Part shown: piece by piece, positions 26,396 to 34,733 of the stretch | Position numbering within the stretch: position 1 is the first letter of the stretch | How the letters are laid out: the number at the start of each line of letters is the position of its first letter | Assembly: GCA_963575655.1 (NCBI GenBank) | Contig: CAUYTY010000186.1 | Location: 1 to 38,869 of the forward strand | Direction: 5' to 3' | Length of the DNA stretch: 38,869 nucleotides | Origin: Gammaproteobacteria bacterium | Lineage (GTDB): Bacteria; Pseudomonadota; Gammaproteobacteria; CAIRSR01 | The notes under the pieces: model-generated | Database searches by the model: none | The model's input: only the letters and a program-made list of their open reading frames with translations | Told to the model about the DNA's origin: nothing | Made by a program: the position numbers and the translations under genes

Positions 26396-28147
26396 ATGAA
26401 ACAACAGCGGATAGTGGCGCTGGATGGTCTACGCGGTTTGGCTGCGCTGACGGTTGTCCTATTTCATGTCCTGACGCTGGACCCCAGCTTCTTGCCCGTC
26501 CTGCGAAAGCCGCTTGCTCTCGTTCCCGAGGCCGGTGCCCTGGCCCCTCTCGGGCTCCCCATCCTGCACCTGTCATGGGCGGGCCGCGAGGCGGTCATTT
26601 TGTTCTTCGCGCTCTCTGGCTTCGCGTTGGCGCAGCCGTTTTGTCATCCCCGCACGGCACCCACGTATAGCGACTTCCTGGTCCGCCGCCTGTACCGTAT
26701 CTATCTTCCCTTTCTGATGGTCGTGGCGCTGGGGGTGGGACTATGGTCGCTGATCGGCAACCTGCCGGTAGTGCGCTCCGGAGTGATTTACGTGGATCAG
26801 TGGTCCCACGCGCCAACCATGACGGTAGTATTTAAGGCGCTACTGATGGAGAACAGCTCGGTCATGCGGGTCGAACCGCCCTTGTGGTCGATTGCGCACG
26901 AAATGCGGCTTTCACTGGTGTTTCCCTTGCTGTTCTTCTCACTGGCTCGCTGGCCGGTGGCGACCTTCGCGGCGGCGCTGGCGTTTTCCGTGGCAATGGA
27001 GCAGGTGAGACACTCGCTGACTGGACTGCTTGAAGCCGCTAGCCAGACCGGACTTTACCTCTATCTCTTCGCGTTGGGAGCGCTTTTGGCGATTTACCGA
27101 CCTTGGGTGGAACGGTGGGTCGCGGCGTTGCTGCTGGTCGCCATACTGCTCCTGGCTTTAGTGACCTTGGCCCTTCTGGAGTCCGGTCTCTTCCTACCTT
27201 TTACGAACAGCCGCTGGGCGGTCGGCGTCGGTAGTGTCCTGTTGCTGGGCCTGGTGATTGGACGCGCGAGCTGGCGGCAAGCGTTCGAGGGTCCACTGCT
27301 GGCCTGGCTGGGGCGGATCTCTTTCAGCCTATATCTTACGCACTATCTGGTGATTCACTTGGTGGTGAAACTGCTCGGCAATCGTGTTCCGGTCGGTGGG
27401 GTCATGCTGGTCTCCCTCGCCGCCGCCCTGCCCATGGCGGTAGTGTTCCATCGGCTGGTGGAGGAGCCGACACACCGGCTTGGTCGGAGGTGGATCGCCG
27501 GCGAGGCGGATCCACCCCCCGGTCGTTTGTTCTGCAACGGCCATAGTATGTATCCGACTTTGCGAGCAGGTGACTTGCTTGAATACACAACGGTGTCACC
27601 AGAGCGGTTGCGCCGGGGGGACGTGATCATCTTTCCCAACCCCTCTCTCCCCGACCGGCTGGTGGTGCATCGTCTGCGGGCACGCCGTGGCGACCGTCTC
27701 ATTACCCAGGGGGACCACAATCACCTACCCGATTCATGGGAGGTGGCGTCCGACCAGGTGGTCGGCCGGGTGCTGTATTACCATAGAGGCAAGCACCGTC
27801 GAGTGCTGGCGGGCGGGTTGGCGGCCCAACTGCAAGGGCGAGTAACTGTGTTGAGCAATCGCCTATGGTCGTTTTTACTGAGGAAAGCGGCTTGGCTGCT
27901 CGCACCTTTGTACCATCAGTTGGCGCGGCGCGGCGTCGTCCTAAACCTGCTGGGCGCGGTGGGCTACCGGCCAGCACCACGCGTGGTACGCCTGTCTCGG
28001 GATGGCCAAGAGTACGATTGGTTGATGCTCGGAAATCGTCGGATCGGCTGGCGGGTCGGCGACCAGGCACGCTGGCGCGTGCGTCGGCCTTATCGCTTGC
28101 TGGTCGAACCTTCCCAAGTGGTTGAACATGAACGTCGGGACTTATAG
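26396..28147 (+). CDS. acyltransferase-3 membrane domain fused to an S26 signal-peptidase-like domain
   Basis: A 583-residue fusion. Residues 5-360 are an OafA-type acyltransferase 3 domain (VALDGLRGLAALTVVLFH, WAGREAVILFFALSGF, YRIYLPF, about ten transmembrane helices). Residues 375-480 are a signal peptidase I-like domain: S384 in GHSMYPTL, H425 in RLVVHRL, D440 and D446 in QGDHNHLPD. The His in place of the bacterial general-base Lys is the ER/archaeal (SipW/Sec11) type. A further ~100 residues follow with no recognised domain. Placed last in the operon, it could acylate and cleave or export the peptide. It starts two bases after the previous stop. Confidence 0.85.
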   Translation: MKQQRIVALDGLRGLAALTVVLFHVLTLDPSFLPVLRKPLALVPEAGALAPLGLPILHLSWAGREAVILFFALSGFALAQPFCHPRTAPTYSDFLVRRLYRIYLPFLMVVALGVGLWSLIGNLPVVRSGVIYVDQWSHAPTMTVVFKALLMENSSVMRVEPPLWSIAHEMRLSLVFPLLFFSLARWPVATFAAALAFSVAMEQVRHSLTGLLEAASQTGLYLYLFALGALLAIYRPWVERWVAALLLVAILLLALVTLALLESGLFLPFTNSRWAVGVGSVLLLGLVIGRASWRQAFEGPLLAWLGRISFSLYLTHYLVIHLVVKLLGNRVPVGGVMLVSLAAALPMAVVFHRLVEEPTHRLGRRWIAGEADPPPGRLFCNGHSMYPTLRAGDLLEYTTVSPERLRRGDVIIFPNPSLPDRLVVHRLRARRGDRLITQGDHNHLPDSWEVASDQVVGRVLYYHRGKHRRVLAGGLAAQLQGRVTVLSNRLWSFLLRKAAWLLAPLYHQLARRGVVLNLLGAVGYRPAPRVVRLSRDGQEYDWLMLGNRRIGWRVGDQARWRVRRPYRLLVEPSQVVEHERRDL

Positions 28148-28210
28148 TTGTATTTATCACTATGCCCGCGACTGGTTGCTGAAGTTTACTCCGGTGTTGC
28201 CCGGGAATTG

Positions 28211-28247
28211 GGTGGACTCGACCTTGAAATGCAACGCGTGAATTAGC
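28211..28247 (+). repeat. solo copy of an IS30-type element end
   Basis: Resembles 35831-35868, the end of the IS30-family fragment, over about 37 bases (GACTCGACCTTGAAATGCAACGCGTG versus GATTCAACCTTGAAGTGCAACGGGTG in short segments). Shared blocks include ACCTTGAA and TGCAACG. No transposase is nearby, so it looks like a footprint. It lies in the 393-bp gap between the RiPP locus and the hydrogenase operon. Confidence 0.45.
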
Positions 28248-28364
28248 GTCCACCCTTCCAGCAGAAACAACTAAGTGGCGGCTACGGTGGCTTGGACTTG
28301 GGGGGGCGGGGAAGTAAGCGGTTGAGGTATTACCATACATGATAATGGTATCTTTTAGACAATA

Positions 28365-28414
28365 GGAACTAAAAAGCCACACACGATTTTATCCGTGTGT
28401 GGCTTTTTAGTTCC
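28365..28414. terminator. strong bidirectional stem-loop
   Basis: A perfect 21-bp stem, GGAACTAAAAAGCCACACACG paired with its complement, with an eight-base loop. The G/C-rich centre is flanked by A5 on the left and T5 on the right, the structure of an intrinsic terminator that works in both directions. It insulates the end of the RiPP operon from the hydrogenase operon. A smaller hairpin, TACCAT...ATGGTA, lies just upstream at about 28331-28350. Confidence 0.75.
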
Positions 28415-28540
28415 CAACTGGGTAATGCTACACAGGTAATGCTGTTTAAATTTGGGTGGAGAATACCGCAAATGATGCGGTTTGTCCCTAATTATGCTAT
28501 GCGATAACAATGGTTGTTGGCGCAATAGACTCCTGATAAA
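28415..28540 (+). promoter_or_regulatory. leader region of the hydrogenase operon
   Basis: The bases between the terminator and the protease gene must carry the operon promoter. There is a perfect 6-bp inverted repeat ACCGCA-aatga-TGCGGT (28465-28481) that could be a regulator site. AT-rich sequence with TATGCTATGCGATAAC follows; no clear sigma-70, sigma-54 or FNR consensus is seen. Confidence 0.3.
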
Positions 28541-29047
28541 GTGAATTTCGTGAAAACCCTTATACTAGCCATCGGTAATACTCTACTATCTGACGAAGGT
28601 ATTGGGGTTCACGTCCTCCACGCCCTGCAAGATCGATTTGTGGAAAAAGATTCGGTGGTGTTGGTGGATGGTGGCACCTTAAGTTTTACCTTGGCCGGAT
28701 CCATTGCCGAGGCAGAGGCATTGATTGTGGTCGACGCCGCCCAGCTCCAAGCCGAACCCGGTACCTTGAAAGTTTTTGAGGGGGAAGACATGGATCGTTT
28801 TCTTGCTGGTAACCGCAAATCCAGCGTGCATGAGGTGGGCCTGACGGATTTGATGACAATCGCGCAACTCTCAGGTCATTGGCCGACACGACGGGCGCTG
28901 GTGGCTATCCAACCTGCAAAAATGGATTGGGGCGAATTTCCTACGGATCGGGTAGCTGCCGCCATACCTATTGCTTGCCAACACATTCAAGCCATTATCG
29001 AGGGCTGGCGCCATGGCCTTCAGATCACCATTCCTAAAATCCCGTAG
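28541..29047 (+). CDS. [NiFe]-hydrogenase maturation protease (HyaD/HynD family)
   Basis: An endopeptidase of the HyaD/HupD family that removes the C-terminal tail of the large subunit after nickel insertion. LILAIGNTLLSDEGIGVHVL has the conserved GN and the nickel-probing acidic residue (Glu in DEGIGV), followed by DGGTLSF and VVDAAQ, with a His in SSVHEVGLTDL. Length 168 is normal. GTG starts are at 28541 and 28550; the latter gives MKTLILAIGN, closer to relatives, but neither has a strong ribosome-binding site. It is first in the hydrogenase operon and its substrate, the large subunit at 32742, is last. Confidence 0.92.
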   Translation: MNFVKTLILAIGNTLLSDEGIGVHVLHALQDRFVEKDSVVLVDGGTLSFTLAGSIAEAEALIVVDAAQLQAEPGTLKVFEGEDMDRFLAGNRKSSVHEVGLTDLMTIAQLSGHWPTRRALVAIQPAKMDWGEFPTDRVAAAIPIACQHIQAIIEGWRHGLQITIPKIP

Positions 29048-29102
29048 TTTCTAAAATCCCCATGGCGTCTTAACGATTCCAAACCTAAGGAGGAAAATCA
29101 TC

Positions 29103-30191
29103 ATGAGCGAACCAACCGAGGTTTTGCCGGATCGATTGGCGTGGCAAGGAGTTTCCCGCCGCACCTTCCTAAAATATTGCACCACCTTGGCGTCGCTGAT
29201 GGCCCTGCCGCCGAGCGCAGGGCTGGCCTTTGCCGAGGCATTCACCAAGGCGCCCCGACCATCGGTCATCTGGCTCTCCTTCCAGGAATGTACCGGCTGT
29301 ACCGAGTCCATTACTCGCTCCCATTCGCCCAGCTTGGAAGGGCTGATCTTCGACAGTATCTCACTGGACTATCACCACACCCTTCAGGCCGCTTCCGGTA
29401 CTGCCGCCGAGGCTGCTCGCGAAGAGGCCATGAAAAGGAATTGGGGTAAATATCTGGTGGTGGTCGATGGCTCGGTACCAATCAAGGATGGTGGCGTCTA
29501 TTCCACTATTGCCGGAGTCTCGAATTACGATTTGCTGATGGCGACGGTGAAAGGCGCTGCGGCAGTAGTGGCCGTCGGTACCTGTGCTGCCTTCGGCGGG
29601 TTACCTAAGGCCGATCCGAATCCTACCGGTGCGGTAGCAATTTCCGCTTTGGTAAAGGACAAGCCGGTGATTAACATCCCCGGCTGTCCACCCATCCCGG
29701 TGGTAATGACTGGGGTACTGGCCCACTATCTTACCTTCAGCACTCTTCCTGAACTGGATAAATTAGGTCGACCCATGGCCTTCTATGGGGAGACCATCCA
29801 CGACCGATGCTATCGTCGGTCTTTCTACGATCAAGGAAAATTTGCGAAGAGCTTCGACGACGAAGGGGCACGTCAGGGCTGGTGCTTGTTTGAATTAGGT
29901 TGTAAGGGACCGGTTACCCATAATGCTTGTGCCACGACCAAATGGAATGGTTCCACTTCTTTCCCCATTGAGTCGGGACACGGTTGTCTCGGGTGTTCGG
30001 AACCGAGATTCTGGGACGCTGGTGGTTTCTATCGCGCTTTGTCCCTGCCGGCGAACCCGTTACAAAACACGACGGCAGCGGTGCTCGTAGGAGCTGCAGT
30101 GGGGATGGCGGTGACCATTTCTAACCGCACCGTTAAAAAAGCGGCTAGGTCCGACCATACGCCGGCTAGCCTGGCGGATCTGGAAAAGTAA
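29103..30191 (+). CDS. hynS: [NiFe]-hydrogenase small subunit, Tat-exported
   Basis: A 362-residue small subunit that carries three Fe-S clusters and feeds electrons to or from the NiFe site. A Tat signal (SRRTFLKYC, R19-R20) and hydrophobic core end near AFAEA, so the enzyme works in the periplasm. Proximal cluster ligands are C63 and C66 (ECTGC), then GTCAAFGG and IPGCPP. The medial/distal region has DRCYRR, WCLFELGCKGP, ACATTKWN and HGCLGCSEP. A C-terminal hydrophobic segment near 325-345 (AAVLVGAAVGMAVTI) could anchor it to the membrane. AGGAGG lies just before the ATG. The gene order matches HynS of Thiocapsa-type Isp hydrogenases. Confidence 0.95.
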   Translation: MSEPTEVLPDRLAWQGVSRRTFLKYCTTLASLMALPPSAGLAFAEAFTKAPRPSVIWLSFQECTGCTESITRSHSPSLEGLIFDSISLDYHHTLQAASGTAAEAAREEAMKRNWGKYLVVVDGSVPIKDGGVYSTIAGVSNYDLLMATVKGAAAVVAVGTCAAFGGLPKADPNPTGAVAISALVKDKPVINIPGCPPIPVVMTGVLAHYLTFSTLPELDKLGRPMAFYGETIHDRCYRRSFYDQGKFAKSFDDEGARQGWCLFELGCKGPVTHNACATTKWNGSTSFPIESGHGCLGCSEPRFWDAGGFYRALSLPANPLQNTTAAVLVGAAVGMAVTISNRTVKKAARSDHTPASLADLEK

Positions 30192-30203
30192 GCGGAGGTT
30201 GAC

Positions 30204-30863
30204 ATGAACGAACTTCTATTCCTCTCCTGGGCGCGTGGTCCCGGTCTGCAAATCGCGGTAACGTTCTTCCTGATGGGTACCGTCTGGCGTCTGATTGAGA
30301 TCTACACGTTGGGCCGAAAACCAAACCTCGCCGAACCGCGCCAGGTTACCGGCGCTTCCGGTTGGCATACGCTTTATCGCCGTTTCATCGTACCGGAGGG
30401 TATGTTTCAAACATCGCCCATCACCTATATTGGCGGCTATGTTTTCCACATTGGTTTGGCCGTAGTATTTTTCCTATTTGGGCCACACATAAAGTTAATT
30501 CAGGAAATTACCGGCCTTTCCTGGATGCCATTCCCTTCGTCGGTAATAGACCTGGTAACCGTGATCACCTTAGCAGCGATGATGATCGTATTGGTGGATC
30601 GGTTCAGGCACCCCGTGAAACGGTTCCTCTCCGGATTTGAAGACTATTTTACCTGGACGGTTACTTTCCTGCCGGTATTGACTGGCTATTTTGCAGTAAA
30701 GCACCTGCTGTTTCCCTATCCTACGCTATTGGCTCTGCACATTTTCAGCGTTGAGCTGCTGTTGGTGATGATTCCTTTCACTAAACTGTTCCACAGCGTT
30801 ACGCTATGGCCGTCGCGTTGGTTCAATGGGGATATTAACGGTCGGAGAGGCGTTCCGGTATAG
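30204..30863 (+). CDS. isp1: Isp1: cytochrome b-like membrane subunit (HdrE/NarI type)
   Basis: A 219-residue integral membrane protein with about five hydrophobic helices: IAVTFFLMGTVWRLIEIY, YVFHIGLAVVFFLFGP, VIDLVTVITLAAMMIVLV, VTFLPVLTGYFAV, and LALHIFSVELLLVMIPFTKLFH. The histidines in FHIGL, LHIFS and KLFHS are candidate haem b ligands, as in NarI and HdrE. It probably passes electrons between the periplasmic hydrogenase dimer and the quinone pool or Isp2. It starts 12 bases after the small subunit with a GGAGG site. Confidence 0.88.
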   Translation: MNELLFLSWARGPGLQIAVTFFLMGTVWRLIEIYTLGRKPNLAEPRQVTGASGWHTLYRRFIVPEGMFQTSPITYIGGYVFHIGLAVVFFLFGPHIKLIQEITGLSWMPFPSSVIDLVTVITLAAMMIVLVDRFRHPVKRFLSGFEDYFTWTVTFLPVLTGYFAVKHLLFPYPTLLALHIFSVELLLVMIPFTKLFHSVTLWPSRWFNGDINGRRGVPV

Positions 30864-30928
30864 AGAGCCCACGCTCAATCCCTTCCCCTACCGGGAAAAG
30901 CGGAAAACAATCAAGAGGAGGCAATGGT

Positions 30929-32200
30929 ATGAGCGCTTCATTGACCAGGGCTGTCAATGTACTCAAGGAGGTCATCGACGCCCCGACTGCCAGCTACTTC
31001 AACAGCTGCGTCCATTGCGGCCTGTGCGCCGAGGCCTGTCTGTTCTACACTGAAACGAGAGATCCCAAATATACCCCGATTCATAAACTGGAGCCGCTAC
31101 GCCGCGTCTATGAGCAGGAATATACCCTACTGGGCAGGCTTGCCAAATCATTTGGTCTATCCAAACCCATTACTGGTGAAGAATTGGGAGCATGGCAGGA
31201 GCTGGTCTATGACAGTTGTACCATGTGTGGTCGTTGTTCTCTGGTCTGTCCGGTAGGAAACGACCTGGTCTATATGTTGAGACGGCTGAGAGAAGGTATG
31301 GCTATTGCCGGACACGCGCCGCAGGGACTGATTGATGGCACCAAACGTGCCGTCGAGATCGGTAGTCCGATGGGAGTAAAGTTGCCAGCGCTAAAGTTTC
31401 AGATCTCCCACATTCGAGCGGAAACTGGTTTGGAGGTACCTTTAGATCGAGAAGGCGCAGAGTATATGGTAGTGCTCTCTTCCATGGAGATTATTAATTT
31501 TCCTGAGTCCATGGCCGCCATTGCTAAAATTATGCACCAGGCTGGTAAAACTTGGACCCTCTGTTCGGATGCCTTTGAAGCGACCAATAGTGGGATTCAG
31601 ATCGGTGTTTCCGATATTGCCAGGGTAATCGTTTCTCGCATCGTTGCCGGTGCCGAAAAGTTGAAGGTAAAAACGGTGATCAGCCCCGAATGCGGTCATG
31701 CCTTTACCGCTCTGCGTTGGGAAGGACCAAATTTGATCGGTCGGCCCTATGGGTTCAAGGTCCAGCATATCCTGGAGGTGTTGGATGAATTCCGCCGCCA
31801 GGGACTTTTGAAGACTGTCGGTCGCGAGGGGGGACGGCTTACATTTCATGACCCTTGCCAAATCGCCCGGATGGGTGGCGTTATCGAACCCCAGCGTAAC
31901 CTAATAAAGATGGTGGCAGAGAACTTCGTCGAGATGCCGGATTCCGGAAAATATAACTGGTGTTGCGGTGGCGGTGGTGGGGTATCGGCCAACGAGAATG
32001 CGAAAGAATTGCGGCTCATTGTCTTCAAACGCAAAAAGGCGCAATTGGATGCGATCAAGGCGGATCGGTTAGTTACTGCCTGTGCCAATTGTCGCATCAC
32101 GCTAGAGGAAGGCATGGAATATTACCGGATAGATCCACCCATGATGGGACTCACTGAACTGATCGCCGACCATTTAGTAAAGACAGAGTTGGAGGAATAA
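30929..32200 (+). CDS. isp2: Isp2: HdrD-like iron-sulfur subunit
   Basis: A 423-residue cytoplasmic protein with two 4Fe-4S ferredoxin sites: CVHCGLCAEAC at residues 27-37 and CTMCGRCSLVCP near 99-110. It also has two CCG-type cysteine domains. The first lies around ISPECGHAF; the second contains HDPCQIARMG and CCGGGGGVS, with CANCRITLEEG near the end. This is the architecture of HdrD, the heterodisulfide reductase catalytic subunit. In Isp hydrogenases it is thought to link H2 oxidation to a thiol/sulfur electron carrier. A strong AAGAGGAGG site precedes ATG 30929. Confidence 0.92.
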   Translation: MSASLTRAVNVLKEVIDAPTASYFNSCVHCGLCAEACLFYTETRDPKYTPIHKLEPLRRVYEQEYTLLGRLAKSFGLSKPITGEELGAWQELVYDSCTMCGRCSLVCPVGNDLVYMLRRLREGMAIAGHAPQGLIDGTKRAVEIGSPMGVKLPALKFQISHIRAETGLEVPLDREGAEYMVVLSSMEIINFPESMAAIAKIMHQAGKTWTLCSDAFEATNSGIQIGVSDIARVIVSRIVAGAEKLKVKTVISPECGHAFTALRWEGPNLIGRPYGFKVQHILEVLDEFRRQGLLKTVGREGGRLTFHDPCQIARMGGVIEPQRNLIKMVAENFVEMPDSGKYNWCCGGGGGVSANENAKELRLIVFKRKKAQLDAIKADRLVTACANCRITLEEGMEYYRIDPPMMGLTELIADHLVKTELEE

Positions 32201-32274
32201 AACAATATTATTGTTGCGCCACCTCTTTCCAATGTTTGAATAATACAGCATAAGGATAATTCTGAGAGGCGAAT

Positions 32275-32733
32275 ATGAACATTACGAATGATAATGAATT
32301 CAAGGCTATTCTAGCTGGCCTGGATATTTCCCGGCAGCGCAAAGTAGCTGCGGCCTTTGTGGAAGGTGTATTGTCTTTGTGTAGTGATCCCCGGGTTAAT
32401 GCCGCTATCGATATCGTCAAACGTGACGGAGTAACTGAGTTGGAACTGGCTGCCGCTTACCAGATGGCCAATACTGCGCGGGTGGAAAGTTTCTGTCCGT
32501 GTGGAAAAGAGATAGACTGGCGAATCCAGACTGGCCATTTTGTGGCCAAGGCAGCGCTAGATTGTGCAAAACCTGCCAAGGAAGATGTCAGCCTGGCTTG
32601 GGATGCGGCCATGGATGCGCGCATTGCACGAACCTGTGAGGGCATCGCCAGCGGTGAAACTATCGAGCGGCGTGAAGTAGAGCGTGAAGTGGGGAACCAA
32701 TACCGCATTCTTTCCGATTTCATAGGTCAATAG
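32275..32733 (+). CDS. small conserved-looking protein in the hydrogenase operon
   Basis: A 152-residue soluble, mostly helical protein of unknown function between isp2 and the large-subunit gene. It has a CPCG motif near residue 81 (ESFCPCGKEIDWRIQ) and further cysteines in ALDCAKPA and RTCEGI. It starts 74 bases after isp2 with GAGAGGCG upstream, and ends nine bases before the large subunit, so it is clearly in the operon. The cysteines could bind a metal or disulfide, and a role as assembly chaperone or accessory is possible, but I recognise no family. Confidence 0.75.
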   Translation: MNITNDNEFKAILAGLDISRQRKVAAAFVEGVLSLCSDPRVNAAIDIVKRDGVTELELAAAYQMANTARVESFCPCGKEIDWRIQTGHFVAKAALDCAKPAKEDVSLAWDAAMDARIARTCEGIASGETIERREVEREVGNQYRILSDFIGQ

Positions 32734-32741
32734 GGGGAGCG

Positions 32742-34511
32742 ATGGCTACCACACAACGAATCGTTGTCGATCCTATTACCCGTATCGAAGGTCATTTACG
32801 CATCGAGGCGGAAACGGACGATGCGGGTAGGATCGTCCATGCCTCCAGCGCTGGCACCATGGTGCGCGGTATTGAGATTATTCTGCGCGGTCGCGATCCC
32901 CGCGACGCTTGTGCCTATACCCAGCGGATTTGCGGTGTCTGCACCCTGGTCCATGCTATGGCCTCGATTCGGGCTGTAGAAAATGCTCTCCACTATCCCA
33001 TTCCTCACAATGCCCAATTGATCCGTAATCTCATGATTGGGGCACAATATATCCATGATCATGTCATGCACTTTTATCACCTGCATGCCTTGGATTGGGT
33101 TGATGTGATTTCGGCCCTCAAGGCTAGTCCCAAAGCCACCTCGCAGCTGGCCCAGAGTATCAGCAAGTGGCCAAAATCTTCGCCTGGTTATTTTGAGGAC
33201 ATGCAAAAGAAGGTAAAGAAATTTGTAGAGCTCGGACAGTTGGGGATTTTTACCAACGGTTATTGGGGTCACCCTGCCTATAAGCTGCCACCGGAGGCGA
33301 ATCTGTTGGCGGTAGTTCACTACCTAGAGGCACTCGCCTGGCAGCGCGAAGTGGTAAAACTGCACGCTATTTTCGGTGGCAAGAACCCTCATCCTAATTT
33401 CGTGGTGGGCGGCGTACCTTGCGCCATCAGCGTCGATCCCCATCTTCCCGGAGGACCGCCACCACACGGTGGTCAAGATGCCACAGCGGTTAATATGGTA
33501 GGTCTGCAAACCGTCCAGAATGTCATTTACCAGATGCAGGAATTCGTAGATCAGGTCTATGTTCCCGATACTTTGGCGATTGCGGAATTCTATAAGGATT
33601 GGGCGGTACGGGGCGAAGGATTGGGTAATTTCTTATGCTATGGAGATCTTCCGGCCAAAGATATAGATACTCCGGATTCTTTTTTCTTCCCGCGCGGCGT
33701 TATTCTGAATCGTGACCTTAACACGATCCACCCGGTCGATCTCAATAATGCGACGGAGATTCAGGAGTTTGTGACCCATTCTTGGTACAAGTACAGTGTG
33801 GGTGACAAGCAGGGTCTGCACCCCTATCAGGGGGAAACTGAGTTAAATTATACGGGGCCAAAACCGCCCTACGAATATTTGGACGTAGACGCCAAATACT
33901 CCTGGCTCAAGAGCCCGCGTTGGAAGGGAAAGTCTGTGGAGGTGGGGCCGTTGGCCCGTGTGCTGATGCTTTACGCCAAGGGTCACGAGCCGACCAAGGA
34001 ATTGGTAGGCATGACGTTGGCGAAGTTAGAGGTGGGTCCCGAGGCACTGTTTTCCACCTTAGGCCGTACCGCCGCGCGTACTCTTGAAACCAAACTCCTC
34101 GCTGACGAGATGCAGGGCTGGTTCAATGCTCTGATGGCCAATATTAAGAGGGGTAACCTAAAAACCTTTAACGAGACTCAGTGGGATCCGTCCACTTGGC
34201 CCAAGAATGCGCAGGGAGTTGGTTTTACCGAGGCACCACGCGGTGGCTTAGCTCATTGGATCGTTATCCAAGACGGTCGTATCGATAACTACCAGGCAGT
34301 GGTGCCCAGCACCTGGAATGCAGGTCCTCGCGACGCAACGGGACAGCCGGGAGCTTATGAAGCGGCCTTACAGGATCGCCACACTCTTCTAGATCCCAAG
34401 CAGCCCATTGAAATTCTGCGTACTATCCATAGTTTTGACCCATGTATCGCCTGTGCCGTGCACGTGACGGACCCGGCTGGTGAGGAACTGGTCCAGGTGA
34501 AAATCAGGTAA
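32742..34511 (+). CDS. hynL: [NiFe]-hydrogenase large subunit
   Basis: A 589-residue catalytic subunit holding the NiFe(CN)2CO centre. The N-terminal motif is RICGVC (C64, C67) after RIVVDPITRIEGH. The C-terminal motif is DPCIACAVH (C568, C571); cleavage after H574 by the maturation protease would release 15 residues (VTDPAGEELVQVKIR). It has no signal peptide, as expected, because it is co-exported with the Tat-bearing small subunit. GGGGGAG lies before the ATG. The order small-isp1-isp2-(unknown)-large places it among group 1 Isp-type enzymes, reversible hydrogenases of purple and other sulfur bacteria. Confidence 0.96.
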   Translation: MATTQRIVVDPITRIEGHLRIEAETDDAGRIVHASSAGTMVRGIEIILRGRDPRDACAYTQRICGVCTLVHAMASIRAVENALHYPIPHNAQLIRNLMIGAQYIHDHVMHFYHLHALDWVDVISALKASPKATSQLAQSISKWPKSSPGYFEDMQKKVKKFVELGQLGIFTNGYWGHPAYKLPPEANLLAVVHYLEALAWQREVVKLHAIFGGKNPHPNFVVGGVPCAISVDPHLPGGPPPHGGQDATAVNMVGLQTVQNVIYQMQEFVDQVYVPDTLAIAEFYKDWAVRGEGLGNFLCYGDLPAKDIDTPDSFFFPRGVILNRDLNTIHPVDLNNATEIQEFVTHSWYKYSVGDKQGLHPYQGETELNYTGPKPPYEYLDVDAKYSWLKSPRWKGKSVEVGPLARVLMLYAKGHEPTKELVGMTLAKLEVGPEALFSTLGRTAARTLETKLLADEMQGWFNALMANIKRGNLKTFNETQWDPSTWPKNAQGVGFTEAPRGGLAHWIVIQDGRIDNYQAVVPSTWNAGPRDATGQPGAYEAALQDRHTLLDPKQPIEILRTIHSFDPCIACAVHVTDPAGEELVQVKIR

Positions 34512-34733
34512 CGAGTTTCTCGAAGGATCTCCGGTATACGTCGTGCCAGAGGTCTTTGGAACTGGGGGAGCGAACCGAAAACTGAAGATGCGGGCAGGAT
34601 GTGCCAACCTAATCAGGAAATGCTCTAGAACTCAACCATCTCGCCTGTGTTTTAGTTTTTTGATAATCCTGTCTCGGATATGGTGAGGAGCGAAGCGTAT
34701 CATTCGCGTCATTTCTCAACGTCGCTAGTTATT
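34512..34733. other. intergenic region between convergent hydrogenase and lipA genes
   Basis: A 222-bp gap between the ends of two convergent transcription units. It contains short T-runs (TTTTAGTTTTTTG at about 34654) that could end the hydrogenase transcript, but no strong hairpin before them. Nothing else is recognised. Confidence 0.3.

Noticed and set aside
28331-28350. TACCAT...ATGGTA palindrome as an operator
   Set aside because: It has no repeated copy or link to a promoter; it may just be part of the terminator region.
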